Shown one piece after another: positions 11,239 to 23,865 of a stretch of 64,000 bases of DNA. The notes under the pieces were generated by a model, which made no database searches, was not told the origin of the DNA, and worked only from the letters and a program-made list of their open reading frames with translations. The DNA comes from Corticium candelabrum. Its lineage: Eukaryota; Porifera; Homoscleromorpha; Homosclerophorida; Plakinidae. The stretch covers positions 5,781,414 to 5,845,413 of the forward strand of contig NC_085088.1 of assembly GCF_963422355.1 (NCBI RefSeq), written 5' to 3'. Position 1 is the first letter of the stretch, and every line of letters starts with the position of its first letter. The position numbers were made by a program, and so were the translations under genes.

Positions 11239-13860
11239 CAGGGGCGTCGGAAGGGGGTCGGCCGCACGGCCATGGCCGTACCACTTTTCGAAAAATGGAC
11301 TTTTGCCAGTCGGCCATTAGCGTATACTTCCGGTTTAGGGTTAACTGATTAAATAAGTAATATATTTCTAGTTACGTTAGCATTCTGTACAGCTAGATTT
11401 TCAGGCGGTAATTTATAAATTTACGCTCAGTCACAAAGATGAGGCTGACAACGCGAGGACACGGCAGCGGTAGATAGAGCGCACGCTAACCATTTCCGTG
11501 TGCTATATATGCAGATTGACGGGATTCCAGATGTCGGTGATCAGCCCTGTCAGCCTCGCCGTGCTTCATTTCCAAAAGTTTCGTTTGGGAAAAAAGCCCC
11601 AAAATCAAGATCATTTCAAGCTGCTTGGTTCGACAACTGGCCTTGGCTTCATTGGCACGACTCCGTTGAGAAAGTGTTCTGTCACGTCTGTGTGAAGGCT
11701 GCGAAGTCTGGCAAGCTGAAATGCAAGACTGCTGAGCAGGGCATTCATCTATCTCGGAGTTCAAAACTGGAATGATGCCACCCGCTTATTTCGTTCACAC
11801 GCGAAATCAGACTGCCACAGAGAAGCGGTCGAGTCACTGATCACGCTACCTGCCACAACAAAGCACGTTGGTGAACTACTAAGAACTCGATTGGTTGAAG
11901 ACAGAAAGAGAAACCGGGCCAGCCTCCTTCGCATTCTCAGGGCGCTGAGGTTCCTGGCACGTCAAGGTATTGCCCTCCGCGGTTCCGCCCTCACCAAAGA
12001 GATCGATAGCAATTTGTCACAGCTCCTTCGTCTTTTTTGTGAGCTTTCTACAGATCTCTCCGATTGGTTGCAGAAAAAGACAAATAAGTACACACGTGCA
12101 GACATACAGAATGAGCTGCTGAAGGTGATGTCACTTCGAATTCTTCGAGATGTCTCAGCCAAACTTGAAGGCACACCATACACCATTATGGTAGACGAAA
12201 CCACTGACGCAAGTACCCAGGAGCAGGTTGTAATAGTTCTACGATGGGTGGATGAAGACCTAGAGCCTCATGAGGATTTTATTGGGCTGCACATCACTGC
12301 TTCAACTGATGCTAAGTCCATTGTAGCAATTATCAGGGATGTTCTTGTTCGTATGAACCTTAGTCTGACCAACTGTCGTGGTCAGTGCTATGATGGTGCA
12401 GCTGTGATGAAAGGATGTCTATCAGGAGTTGCTGCTCAACTCACTCAAGATGAACCACGAGCATTGTTCACTCACTGCTATGGTCATAGCCTCAATTTAG
12501 CCTGCCAAGACACCATCAAAGACATAATCCCTATCAAATATGCCCTCGACACAACATTTGAACTGTCAAAACTTCTCAAGTACTCAGCAAAAAGAAAGTC
12601 TGAGTACAAGCGACTTCAAGCTGAGATGGCTCCTCAAGACCCTGGATTTAGGACACTATGCCCTACGAGATGGACCGTTCGAGCAGCTTCTCTACAGAGT
12701 GTTATGCAAAACTTTTCGGTCATCCAATCCAGCTTAGACAGTTTTGCAGATATGGCAAAACGAGACCCAGAGATGTCTGCTCGGTGTACTGGTGTTGCTG
12801 CTCAGTTTTCTTCATTTGACTTTCTCTTTGGAGTAGCATTAGCAGAAAAAGTCTTGAAGTTGGTTGACAATCTGAGCAAAGCTCTTCAGCACAAGAAGAT
12901 GTCTGCTGCACAAGGTCAAGTGTTAGCAGAACTTACCATCAAATCTCTTGCACTAATGCGTACAGAAGCTGAATTCTCAAATTTCTGGGAAAAGTTGATA
13001 GAGAAACAAAGCAAAGAAGATGTTGCAGAGCCTTCCCTTCCTCGGAAAAGGAAGCGTCCTTGCCGATATGATGAAGGAAGTTCGGGACACTTCGCAACAT
13101 GTATAGAAGATCATTACCGGGTTATGTATTTTTCCGCTTTCGATATGGCAATTCAGTCTATCAAAAGCAGATTTGACCAGCCACACTATAAGATATACAG
13201 CAAGCTTGAATGCACACTTCTGAAGGGTGCTGCTGGAGAGAGCTATACGGATGACCTGTCTAGCATACAGGAGTTGTACTGCACAGACTTTGACAGCAAT
13301 ATCCTCCAGACGCAGCTATTGATACTGTATTCTCACTTTAGAGAAACGGCAGTCACACCAGCCCTGATGGATGTTGTGGACTATGTTAAGTCACTAGGGA
13401 AACCCGGCCAACTGCTGTTGTCTGAGGTGGTCAAACTTATACGCTTGATCCTTGTTGCTCCTGCAACAAATGCAACTAGTGAAAGAACGTTCTCAGCTCT
13501 CCGCATTGTTAAAACATACCTTCGGTGCACTATGACACAGGCAAGGTTAAATCACCTTTTAATGTTGCATGTGCACAAAGAAGCATGTGATAGTCTTGAT
13601 CTAGAACTATGCATAGATGATTTCTGTAGGGAATCAGAACACAGAAGAAACATTTTTGGCTCAATGTAGATTTACGTACAGAAATAGCCTTGTAAGGTTT
13701 GACACATGTTGTTCTAGTAGTTACTAAGTGTTAATCTTGCGTTCTCTGTATGGTATTCAAGCTTTTAGAGAAATGTTTAGCGTGCGTTAACCGTTATATG
13801 ATCACGCCCACCTAGCGCGCGTTAGGCCGGACCACTTTAAATTTGCTTCCGACGCCTCTG
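11239..13860 (+). mobile_element. hAT DNA transposon (ZMYM-like, TTF finger type)
   Basis: The ends are CAGGGGCGTCGGAAG on the left and CTTCCGACGCCTCTG on the right, a 15 bp inverted repeat with one mismatch. TATAG flanks both sides (11234-11238, 13861-13865), a 5 bp duplication, shorter than the 8 bp usual for hAT. Subterminal sequences GGCCATGGCCGTACCAC (left) and the CCTAACGCGCGCTA block (right, reverse strand) recur in the MITE at 19976-20308, which is therefore a relative. Length is 2622 bp. Confidence 0.85.
11500..13669 (+). CDS. hAT transposase with TTF zinc finger; one frameshift
   Basis: The N-terminal part (11500-11775 frame) has a TTF-type zinc finger: FQAAWFDNWPWLHWHD, then FCHVC. 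The main frame, in which the sequence reads on to 13669, carries a DUF4371-like region and an RNase H-like hAT core with VDETTDASTQEQ, CYDGAAVMKG and THCYGHSLNLACQD, and ends in the hAT dimerisation domain (APATNATSERTFSALR). The two frames join at about 11740, where AFIYLGVQNWNDATRLF continues in the second frame, so a single one-base shift separates them; it could also be a sequencing error. Otherwise about 700 residues are open. This is a recent or recently active copy. The usual nearest host relatives are ZMYM6-like and TTF-domain proteins; the matching ends make a transposon the right reading. Confidence 0.85.
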
Positions 13861-13865
13861 TATAG

Positions 13866-14690
13866 TAAGTCAACTTTGTTTCTAACGTTTTTCTAAGCAA
13901 TCGGGATTCCTTATATTTCTTCTCATTCTTGTAAAAATGGTCTTTTTAATTATTGTATGTCTACATAATTCGAATTGCTAAAATATCATGTGACGGGTTT
14001 GTGAAGTCTTTGACCAGTTCTTGGTAAATAATTAACGTATCTCTCACTTCTGAAGCCTGGCTACGGCCATTCTCGCGCGCATCCAGCTCCTCCCTCTTCT
14101 CGACTTGAAGAAAGAGGAAGAGCTGGTTGCACGAAACTAGGTGACTGCCATAAAGCACATATATTTAATATGTACTCTGCTGAAGAGGGCACGTGCATCC
14201 AGTGAACCGTCAAACGCAAATGCTACCAAAGGTAAACAAAAACCTTTATTATTTTAGCGCACGTTAAGGCAAAACTGAGATTCTTTGCTTTCTATTCGCC
14301 ACTAACTGTAAGTATAATAACTTTTTGTGCACTTATACGAACATGTACTTACACAATATTTGCGCAATGTTTGCGTGGTTGGGTGTCGTACGGCGTGCGC
14401 GCTAGATAATTTGGTCTCTCGACCGATCCTATGACGTTGAATCAATTAATTAGCTGCGGCTGATACGTAGTTGAATGATAGCCTATTCAACGTTGGACTG
14501 CTCATTGCCTCTGTATAACAGTGCTCTTCGCGAGTGCTTGCAAATCCCGTATGTAGCTACATCATATTTTGTTTGTAGTGTTATTCAGCGTTTACGTCAA
14601 GCTAGAGTATACCAAAAGCAACAAATAGAGATTGTGTGTTTGACTTCACAACCACGTTATATCCCTGAAGTCGCCATCTTAGGGCTAAAC
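13866..14690. other. Intergenic DNA
   Basis: No gene recognised. At about 14255 is the motif TTTAGCGCACGTTAAGG, reminiscent of the hAT-family subterminal block, but without ends around it. Confidence 0.5.
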
Positions 14691-15505
14691 GTATTAGCAT
14701 GGCTTATAGTTGCTGTGTTTTTGGCTGCCACAATCGTAGAAGCCAGTGCAGCAACATATATATGCTTTTGCTCTACACGGGCTGTACTAACCAGTCAGTG
14801 ACCTGAAACGCGTCATCTGAGCAACAGACGGCGGGCAGCGTGGATATCCAGGCTAAACAGAAAGAACTGCAAACCGTGGCAGCATTCGCGTGTTTGCTGC
14901 GAGCACTTTCTCTCTGGTAGAGCTAGTATGCTCTAGAATAAAAGAGTAATCTATGCCACTCTCAACGATTCTAGGAAAGCCATCCTCTGTGTATGACTCA
15001 ACTAACCCTGACTGGCTACCATCTGCAAGGATGGGTTATGTTGCTTCGAGCAGTGTCAGTAGTGAGAGATTTGTTCGTCTAAAGAGAAGGTCTAGACCAC
15101 CTAACAGCTTTTGGGGGAAACCAACGTAGGTTAGTAGTAGATACAACCATTGATGATGATGACAAAGACGATTCTCTAGAGACTGATCACGACCTGCCAA
15201 TGGATACATTTCTAGCACAAGACGTTACTGAAACAAACGCAGTCTGGTTGTGCTTGTCAAAACAAACCGTTGAAGGAAAGAGCATTGAATTCATGAAATG
15301 GATATAGAGAAGCCGAGAAATGAATGTGACTGCCTTCGAAGAGAGAAGAACTGCCTTTTGAAAGACAACAAGACTCTTCGGGAAGACAATGAGTGGCTGC
15401 GAATGGACATACTCAAAGTCAAGGAAGATGCAAAAAATGTTTGTGTCATTTGAGTTTCTTAAAGTGAATCAACAGAAGTTGAAGTTCTACACAGGTTTTA
15501 AATGG

Positions 15506-15621
<116 letters not shown>

Positions 15622-16171
15622 AAGCAGTCTACTCTCGGATTTGTTGTCTTTTAAGGACTCCTGAATGGGCAATAGTTCTTGCTCTGTTTAACCTTGTTTT
15701 GCCAACTATACATGGTTCAAAATTTCCTAAGGCTTCCGCTTTTATCATGTTTCTTACGAAACTCCGACTAAATATTTGTGATCAGGACATAGCATACAGA
15801 TTTGGCATTCACAGAACAACAGTGTCAAGAAGTTTTCAGCGAGTGTTGGAAGCAACTGCCATCAGAACATCACACCTGATAAAGTGGCCAGACAGAGAGA
15901 CCCTACGTCAAACTATGTCTACTTCTTTCAAAGATTCTTTAGAAAGTGTTTTGTGATTATTGATTGCACTGAAGTATTTATGGAGAGGTCTTCAGATCTT
16001 CTTGCCTTTGAACAAGTATGGAGTCATTATAAGCACCATTCAAAAATCGGTTTTTGCTTGGAATTTTACCAAAAGAGACTGTATCAATTTCTGTCGCAGT
16101 GTGTTGGTAGACGGATGTCAGACAAAAAGGCTGTTGAAAATGTCAACTTAGGGCACATTTACTGTCAGGTA

Positions 16172-16208
16172 TGGTGGTGGTGGTGGTGGTGGTGGCGGCG
16201 GCGGCGGC

Positions 16209-16287
<79 letters not shown>

Positions 16288-16290
16288 TGG
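16172..16290. repeat. (TGG)n-(GGC)n-(TG)n compound microsatellite
   Basis: Three adjacent simple repeats between the first and second catalytic blocks of the ISL2EU transposase. It is open in the transposase frame, which makes a long artificial Val/Cys reading. Confidence 0.95.
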
Positions 16291-16569
16291 TAGTGTGTGT
16301 TACATATACTTTGAGTGTGTGTATTTTGTCGTGTGTGTTACATACATATCATATGTTACATATGTATCCTTAGAAAACATTATATTGGCTTACAGAGGCT
16401 TTCTGTGTCAAGACTATGTCAGTTTGGTATTGGCTGGAGTAAAAAACCCTCCGTTTACTAGAGGCAAAGGACAGCTGGAGCAGAAGGAGGTGGACTGGAG
16501 TAGAGATTTGTCTGCTATCAGAATAGTTATTGAAAGAGTCATTGGAGTGGTTAAATAAAAGTACACCAT

Positions 16570-16970
16570 TCTGAGTACCTGTCTTATTCTGAGACAATCA
16601 AAATGGAACCATTTGATTAGACATTTCACATTGTCGCACATAATCATGTCACCAATACAGGTTTATATCAGTAGCACCACAACATAGAAAAGTCTTCATG
16701 GTTCTGAAAGTTCTCTACTGGCTCAAGACACCGGTCGACGTAGCAGAAGGGGTGAACATTGTTGCTTCATAATAAGAATTGGCAACAGGCTTCATTGTGT
16801 ACCACTTCCTACAATTTCAGGTAGACCTCCATATACAAAGAATTTTTTAACAGCATCTATCATAGATTGGTGAAAGTCACTGTCTGTTGCAATCCTTTCC
16901 ACAACCAACTCTTTCTCTGTCCATACCGCAAAGTCACAGTATGGTACTCGTCAGACCATCATTTGTGTTT
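16570..16970 (-). pseudogene. YqaJ nuclease C-terminus with PHD finger remnant
   Basis: On the minus strand, CDFAVWTEKELVVERI, then DAVKKFFVYGGLPEIVG, matches the end of YqaJ-type recombinase/nuclease domains. About 250 bases further on, MIMCDNVKCLIKWFHFDCLRI is the second half of a PHD finger. Stops lie between the two parts, so the gene is broken. Its convergent position beside the transposase supports one two-gene element. The N-terminal part of the nuclease was not recognised in 16970-17640. Confidence 0.6.
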
Positions 16971-17639
16971 GAAATTGAAAGTAATATAAATGATTTCGTT
17001 GTAGTTTTCATTCTCCAGCTACCTTAGTCAGACAGAAGATATTTTGCTAAACATCCGGGAGATTATTTCGGTAGCAGTAAGGACACCTAACTTCCAAGAC
17101 ACCTTTCCCACAGCATTAGCAGCTGACGATCCGATCTGGCGATGTTTCAATGAAGGGGTTGTTTATGTTAATGAAAAACCTATTTTTCATAATCTCAAAG
17201 CTTTCATGCTGGGTACAAACAGTATAGCTTTTTACGCCTCTACAGCATCGGTCTTGTGGCAACAGCCCCACCTATTAGCAAATAAAGTATAGTTATATAC
17301 GTAAAGACATTAATGTATGGTATATGTATTGTACTTGGCTGCTGTTGTAGAAAATGTGAGAGCATGTGGGTAGCAAATCCATTTTATGAAGCTTGGTAAG
17401 AGCATACAGGGATGGTGCTTCCACATCTATAATATGTAGGATGTTGTCCAGCATATCGCACATGCAGACATAAATTGTACTTCCCATACATTATGCGTTC
17501 ATGGAAATACCTTCTTGTATTCTGTACTTTTTATGCTCTCACTATCGTTTCCACATGTCGTACAAAGTAATACGTACGCCATGTAATATTTGCAGCTTGA
17601 CCGTTTCTACTATTCTCGAGATAATGACATTATCTTCCA

Positions 17640-18089
17640 TTTCAAAGGTCATTTTGACTGAGACAAAGCTGGTGGATCTTGTAGTGGCATTACTTCCAAT
17701 CGCGCATTATTCACTATCAGGCCTGTCAATACCAACTCTTCTTTGTCTTCTTCATTCATCAAAGTAGTCTGCCAAGTTTCTGTTTTCGTCGGACACACGC
17801 ACATGATCCACTCTTCAGGAGTTTGCTTAGATAAAGTCATCACGATATCTTCTGTTGTCACGCATTCAGCAACCAATCTGACTGACAACGGCCTCTGCAT
17901 CTTGTCGGCCGCCATTCTTTCTTGTTCTTGATCGTGGTTAGTCTTTCGATCGATTAGGCTCGCAATTTACGTAGCCTTTAGGTAAATATACGTTTCGGTC
18001 GTTAAAGTTCTCTAAAATGACTTAGAATCCACTCTGTATCGGGAACGCTTGCGAAGCTACCAAACCTCGTGGCATCTTCCGAGCCTCGC
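17640..18089 (-). mobile_element. 5' fragment of a second L1/Tx1-like LINE
   Basis: Directly downstream of the ATGT-rich tail of the LINE at 18090-23330, the sequence begins GTATTGCGAGGCTC, almost the same as the 5' start of that LINE (GTATTTCGAGGCTC at about 23325). It then carries an 88-codon ORF from ATG 17915 to 17649 (MAADKMQRPLSVRLVAE..., ending LEVMPLQDPP) whose layout resembles the N-terminal half of LINE ORF1. The rest of this copy is not present next to it. Confidence 0.5.
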
Positions 18090-18164
18090 AATACATACAT
18101 ACATTTTTCTGTTTTATTAAAAGAGCCCAAAAGTGATAATACGGATTACATTGAAACTAGTATA

Positions 18165-19458
18165 CTACAATTTTCGTTCCACTAATCGTAACTGATAAAC
18201 ATATGTTGCCACTATTGCTGGAGGCCGCAATTTCTGTCTCTTCGTATAGTAAGTAGTTAGCGGCACACTGACGTAAATCTTTTCTCTTCGGCTTTTTGCT
18301 AGCAAAAGTTGCTTGAAAATGTTGGTACTTTCTGATATTCTTATACCATGTTTACAAAGATATTTTTGTGTAATTCGTAGAGTATCCTGCCATTTGCAGC
18401 AGTCAGTGAAAACATGGCCAAATGTATCTTTTTGCTTGTTGCAGGCCAAAAGCCATATCATTGTCACTTAGACCACAGATAAAAAGTTTGTTCTGAGTTG
18501 GCAATACTTTATGCAACATTTTCCAGAATGTTTCTTTTTGATATGATGTCATTGAATGCACTGTCGTGATCGACCACAGTTCTTTCCATTGCATCTCCGA
18601 AATTGACCTAACCGCATTTCACCTCTCATATCAAGGAGGACTTTCTGTAAATGAGGCTTTGAAATGTTCATGAGCTTTCTTCGTTGAGATATCTTGTATT
18701 GAAGTAGAACAACCTCCATTCCTAAATACGTGTAGCTCCCGCATCCATTTATTCTGAAAACAGCATGATGCTTTTAGCAGTGTCCGCAAATGCTGAGGAA
18801 TGGCTCTGTCTAAAGCTGAATATACTGAATGAGACACCGTATTTGATGGTGGTCTCGGTTTACTATAAAAGTCATGTACTGCTATGTATCCAGACCTTGC
18901 CAGTGACGGATAGTATAGAGGCCGATTATGTTCATCTGTAATATGAGCGTTGCCCCACAGTGCTTCTGCACATGCTTCTTCATAGAAACGTGGTTTCACT
19001 GGCTTTCTTGTTCCTCCACATTTCTGCCACACCTTTAACAGATGACGGTAAAAGGGTGGTCGTACTGCCACAAGCCGACCTGATAGTTCCCAGTTGGCTG
19101 CACCGAAAGCTCGTATCCCTAACCTGTATAAACCCCCAATATTTTGGAACCAGTAGAAAGCATAGTTCATCCAATCTGTGTAAACACTGGCCGTGAATAA
19201 ACTCTGGATTTGAATTGGATTTATCTCAGATGGGAGATGTGGAACATCTAGTCCTCCAAAATTCCTTGATGATATGGACACTTCACAATTTACAAGAGGT
19301 TGAGGCTCCTGCCAGACAAATGACCAGATCGCATTTTTGAACATTTCATTAGGTGCTGTGACATTGTAAAAGCACGTGCTGCGTACTATACCCTGGACAT
19401 GGCAAATCTTTGAAGCAGTTTGGTTCTCCCGTAAATGGATAGATCTCTCTTTTTGCAC
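18165..19458 (-). pseudogene. LINE ORF2 C-terminal region
   Basis: A 275-codon frame (19458-18631) holds NEMFKNAIWSFVWQEPQP and SSRNFGGLDVPHLPSE, the block that follows the reverse transcriptase in L1/Tx1-type elements. Downstream pieces (VTTVHSMTSYQKETFWKML; DTFGHVFTDCCKWQDTL) match the Cys/His C-terminal domain region. Confidence 0.7.
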
Positions 19459-19499
19459 ATTGCTAATGCTGTTTGAAGTCTTTGTACGATATCCTTCCA

Positions 19500-21090
19500 G
19501 TTCGCCGACACCGCAATGAAATAGGTTCTTGTGTATGTCATCCCAAAATTATTATGCTTTCTGAAGTCCAGTCTATTTGTAACTGTTCATCTTGTCGTGA
19601 GTGCCAAGATCCTAGCCATAATTCTTTTGACTTTATACGATAAGGTCTTGCTCTTGTTGCCAGTTCATATAGTTGTAGCTCCTCATCGAGAGCTGCAAAT
19701 TTTCGTTATTTGAAACAAAACAAGTTGTGTCATCTGCAAATGCTGAAACTTTGACTGAGTGCGTTGTGTCTGGCACATGAGTTCCTTCTATTCTTACATT
19801 TGCACGAACAGCTTCAACCTAAGGTTCTGGACTCAGCACATACAGTAGTGGTGACAATAGCAACCTTTTCGTACTCCTCTTAATTATTTAAAATGACACG
19901 AGAAACAATAATGTGATATAGAAGCCTGATGCAGGCGATCAAACTAGGACCAAACTAAACTTCTTCAGTACGGTGCAGGCCCGTAGGAAGCAAATAAAAA
20001 GTGGTACGGCCTAACGCACGCTAAAGGGCGTGGCTTTTAATTTAGTGCGCGTTAAAGCAAGAGACCAATGCTCCAATTAATAATGATTATTTAGTAAACT
20101 TTCCAAATAGTGATTCCCTGTGCTCAGACCCTGCTACGAACCTATTCCCAATCTCTGCTAAATCTAAATCATCAGTAAGGTCCTTGTGAACGTGCAGTAC
20201 CATACAATTATTAAGCCTGATTTGGCTCATTGTGCTTGGTCTGGCTAGGCGAGGCTACAAAAAGTGGTGCGGCCATGGCCGCACCAGCCGCACCGGCTCC
20301 TACGGGTGAATAAATATTGCAAGTCCAAATACCTTTGTTTGATCTAGAGAAATAGCTGCTGTTGCAGTTTCTGTAGCTTCACAGCGCTGCACGATGTCCC
20401 TGACTATGGCACAATTGTCAGAGATAGTCCTCTTCAAATTGCAGTAAGCCAGATTGGGATGAATACGTCGCGGCAGAACGTGTTTGAGACGGTTGCTAAA
20501 GCTTTAGAAATGATTCTATAATTCGTATTTTAAAAAGTGATAGGCCTCTAGTTCGAGAGGCTCTCGCGATCTCCACCCTTGTAAAATAATCTAATAAGAC
20601 CCGTTCTTTGACTTGATGACAAAGATTCTGAGATGTTGACTTCATTAACCATTTGAACAAGGTCGTCTTTGAGGCAATCCCAAAATGTACGATAAAACTC
20701 AACAGGCAGTCCATCCAGTCCCGGAGCTTTTCCTGTCTTGAGTCGTCTCACGGATATAGTAAGATCCTCTAATGACAGAGAACCTTCACATGAAACTCGG
20801 TCGTTGCCACTTAATACAGTATCTATTTTGCTCAGAAAGTGTCGTCTGGCATTAGAGCAAGTTGTCTCTTGTTGATATAGTTCTCCATAAAAATCACGTA
20901 CTGTTGACAGAAGTTGGTTTTGTGTTCTTGTCCAATGTAGGTTTTCAATTGACAGAATTGTTGTTTACCAGATTGACGTATCTCAGTCGAAGCAGAGAAT
21001 TTTCGTGATGTTTTCCGATGTTCAAGCCATTCTGTTCGACAGCGTAGATGACGTCCACGAATTTCTTCTCTGTCTATTTTTGTCAAGAAA
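19500..21090 (-). pseudogene. LINE ORF2 reverse transcriptase
   Basis: Recognised blocks in order: RRLKTGKAPGLDGLPVEFYR, then LIRLFYKGGDRE, AISLDQTKVF, SPLLYVLSPEP and FADDT (about 19730-19745), the catalytic Asp pair. A non-autonomous hAT MITE splits LDQTKVF from the following block. Further single-base changes break the frame. Confidence 0.78.
19976..20308. mobile_element. Non-autonomous hAT MITE inside the LINE
   Basis: Left end CAGGCCCGTAGGAAGCAAAT, right end CGGCTCCTACGGGTG. The left subterminal block GTGGTACGGCCTAACGCACG and the right block GTGCGGCCATGGCCGCACCA match the right and left ends of the hAT transposon at 11239-13860, in opposite orientation. No exact target duplication is visible. 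Confidence 0.65.
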
Positions 21091-21359
21091 CACTTGCACT
21101 TTTCATATCTATGATTACAGACAGATCACCGTTCTGTACACGTAAATCTGTCTTTTGCAAAGACATTTCAATCTTGCGTCTATGCTGTGCTTGTCTTTTG
21201 TGTCTGATTATGCCGTACGTACTTTATACATAATTCTCTTATCCGAGACTTTCCACTATCCCACCATTCCATAATTGATTCAAACCGATATTTTCGCTGA
21301 CGCTAGTGTTCCCACAGAGCAATAATTTGAATACGAAAGCGTTCCTCTTGCAAAAATGA

Positions 21360-22230
21360 CGTATTAAATTTCTAATATGCTTGTCTCTTTGTAGCTTTGG
21401 ACTTTGACTTCAAACCTTGTATGGACATCATAATGCTGCTGTGATCACTGAATGCAGCTGGAGTAACAGAAATGTTACATATATCATGACTAATGTCTTG
21501 AGAACCAGAAACATATCGATCCTTTCTACAACACCACTGTGTTGTTGCACCCATGTGAAACCTTGAATATCTCGTTTCCTCTTCCTATATACATCTAGAA
21601 ACATATCGATCCTTTCTGCCACACCACTGTGTTGTTGCACCCATGTGAAACCTCGAATATCTGGGTTCCTCTTCCTATATACATCTTTAAGATTGAAGTC
21701 GGCAATAAACTTCTGCATGGTATTGATACTAGCAGTACGCGGTTGAAAGAGTGATGAAGAGATTTTGTCATTCTTTGGGTCTATTACACAGTTAAAGTCT
21801 CCACATATAATGTGATTGCCATATTGCCTAAGCTTTGATTCAGATCAGTCAGAAATGCCTCACTTTCAGTGTTCGATACTGGAGAATAGATTGCTGCCAA
21901 GCAAATTTCATATTCTCCAATAATTTTTAGTATAACATATCGCCCGTTTACATCGACTTTCTCTAGTGCATATTGCCAGTTAGTCTGACAGGATTTATTA
22001 ACGACAATATAGACTCCTCTAGAATGATTAGTTTCATGCGAATGGTAAATGTCATGATTTGCAAACTGGTGTTCCCAACCTAACTAGATTCAACAGCGAC
22101 ATATGTCTCTTGCAAGGCCAAAATGTCAATGTTATGCTTGGTCATCCAACAACATAAGGCTTCCCGCTTAGTGGCATCATTTGTCCCTCTTACATTTAGT
22201 GTTCAAAGTTTTAGGCTCATTTTAACACAA
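21360..22230 (-). pseudogene. LINE ORF2 APE-type endonuclease region
   Basis: Minus-strand pieces include LQETYVAVES, YIVVNKSCQTNWQYALEKVD, NGRYVILKIIGEYEICLAAI followed by YSP, and FIADFNLKDVYRKRNPDIRG followed by FTWVQQHSGVAERIDMFL (the SRIDYFL-like end). These match the order of motifs in L1-type endonucleases. A tandem duplication of about 80 bases (21545-21585 and 21625-21680 share VYRKR..DI.GFTWVQQHSGV) repeats part of the domain. Confidence 0.72.
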
Positions 22231-22487
22231 CAGGATTTGAAAAAAGGAAATTAACTCAACTTAAGTTTGTCTTTCATATCCTAATTGGGAGAATCTGGGT
22301 GTTCCTGCTCCTGTTTTTTCTTTGCCTTCTGAAGTTTGTCTCTTTCTTGTAGTTGTTTGGCTCTATAATGCCGTCTTTGCTTTGGGACGTTTCATCAGGT
22401 GGAGACGGCTGCCCAAATCTCTTTTTCCTTCGTGATCTCCTGATTCACACTGACTGGTCACTTTCCATGCCAGAAGCTGAATTGTGA

Positions 22488-23330
22488 TCACTGATTGATT
22501 GATTGATTGGCGTCATTCATGTCATCTGCTTTTGTTTCCACGTTCTCTGTCATTGAGCTTACTTGTGTTGCAGCATTATTTCCTGTTGGTTCTGGATGAA
22601 CCACGTCTTCTAAAAGCTCGGTAGCCGTAACAATACTAGATCTGTTAATGTTGCCAGGGCAGTGCTTGTGTAGATGATCTTCAGATCCACAAGTATAGCA
22701 TCGTCTGTATAAAGGTGGTTTAGGACATTGCGCAATGCAGTGTTGATATGAACCACAACGATAGCATCTTAGTGGCTGTCCTGCATATCTAACAAACAAG
22801 GGAGGCAAGTACTGACCTATCAGGGCTGATGTCGGAAATGTACCTCTAGGTTCCATAACCATAAAGATTCTCACTCTTGTCTCGATGGTTGGAGCAAAGA
22901 AGTAGGTTCGTCTTCGACCAACAATCACCATGCCGCAACTACTCAGTAGCGACTTCACGACTTCATCAGGCATCTCGTAAGGCATTTTTACATCGACATA
23001 GGCAGGAGGCTGTCTTTCCCCTTTGGAATTGTATGACAAGTGTACTGATTGTCTTGAGCGTCAATGCCACACGCTAACACATTGTCACGTGCGGTTTCAT
23101 CACTAAATGTAAGCTGCCAAATGTCCTTGCCCATTTAATTTGGGTCACGCATTTTACATTGTCTACTGAAACAACATCTTTCAGACCTTCAATGACATCC
23201 TTTGTAGAAAGAACATCGTTATCTCCAACAACGTTCAATCGCAAAGTGAGCAGTCGCCGTAGAGACATAGTATAGTGCAAAACCCGAGAGAGCGTCAAAC
23301 CAGCAGCCAACTCGGAGCCTCGAAATACCC
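22488..23330 (-). pseudogene. LINE ORF1 with CCHC zinc knuckles
   Basis: Two frames joined at about 23060. The first holds an RRM-like N-terminal part (MSLRRLLTLRLNVVG, KWARTFGSLHLVMKP). The second reads MPYEMPDEVVKSLL, then two CCHC knuckles: CYRCGSYQHCIAQC and CYTCGSEDHLHKHC. The tail is acidic and Asn-rich. ORF1 proteins bind the element RNA. A single frame change may be the only damage in this ORF. Confidence 0.7.
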
Positions 23331-23794
23331 TTACATACATTTTTTGTTACAATGGCCCTTAAGGCCCAGGTTACTGCAGACACTACGTACTTGCTACTTT
23401 ACAATCTAAATCTAATCTAACAGTCACTATATGTCACCAAGTCTCTTCATCTTTGCTGCTTAGACAGAACTGAGAGAGGCAATTGTATGTTAGTTCCTTG
23501 CCCAAGGAAACTTATGTATGTGGCCCTCCCCCACTTGAACTCTAACCAAAACGTCCCGAATGTAGCCAATACATACATACATACATACATACATACATAC
23601 ATACAATTTTTGTTTACAAGAGTCTCCAAGGCCCAGGTTAGATACTGCAATGACTAACCTTGCTATACATACATTTTTTGTTTGTACATACGTACATACA
23701 AGAGCCCTTAAGGCCCAGGTTCGATACTACAAGTACAATCTAAACTCAGTTACTATTTGTCATAATATGCTTCTTCATCTTTGCTGCCTGGGAG

Positions 23795-23865
23795 TACTGC
23801 TGCTGCTGCCGCTGCTGCTGCCGCTGCTTCTGCCGCTGCTGCTGCTGCTGTTGCTGCCTCAGCAG
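23795..23865. repeat. CTG/CCG trinucleotide repeat in a SINE unit
   Basis: Degenerate CTGCTGCCG-type repeat in the body of one SINE unit. Similar blocks sit at 24515-24600 and 25575-25740 in other units, with different lengths. Confidence 0.85.

Larger units (their letters stand above)
18090..23330 (-). mobile_element. L1/Tx1-like LINE, near full length but decayed
   Basis: Runs from its 5' end at about 23330 to its tail at about 18090 (AAAAATGTATGTATGTATTG on the minus strand). ORF1 has CCHC knuckles; ORF2 has an APE-type endonuclease, a reverse transcriptase with FADD box and the C-terminal region typical of L1/Tx1 clades. There are several frame changes and a MITE inserted in the reverse transcriptase (19976-20308). 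Copy number elsewhere is unknown. Confidence 0.82.

Noticed and set aside
11234-13865. Reading the hAT transposase as a domesticated host gene.
   Set aside because: Terminal inverted repeats and a flanking duplication fit it closely, so it is still a transposon copy.
14475-14801. 108-codon frame with a hydrophobic stretch.
   Set aside because: It overlaps the THAP finger of the ISL2EU transposase in another frame, and the THAP reading explains the sequence.
17044-17292. 82-codon open frame (LNIREIISVAVRTPNFQDTF).
   Set aside because: No domain recognised, and it lies antisense to where the missing part of the YqaJ gene is expected.
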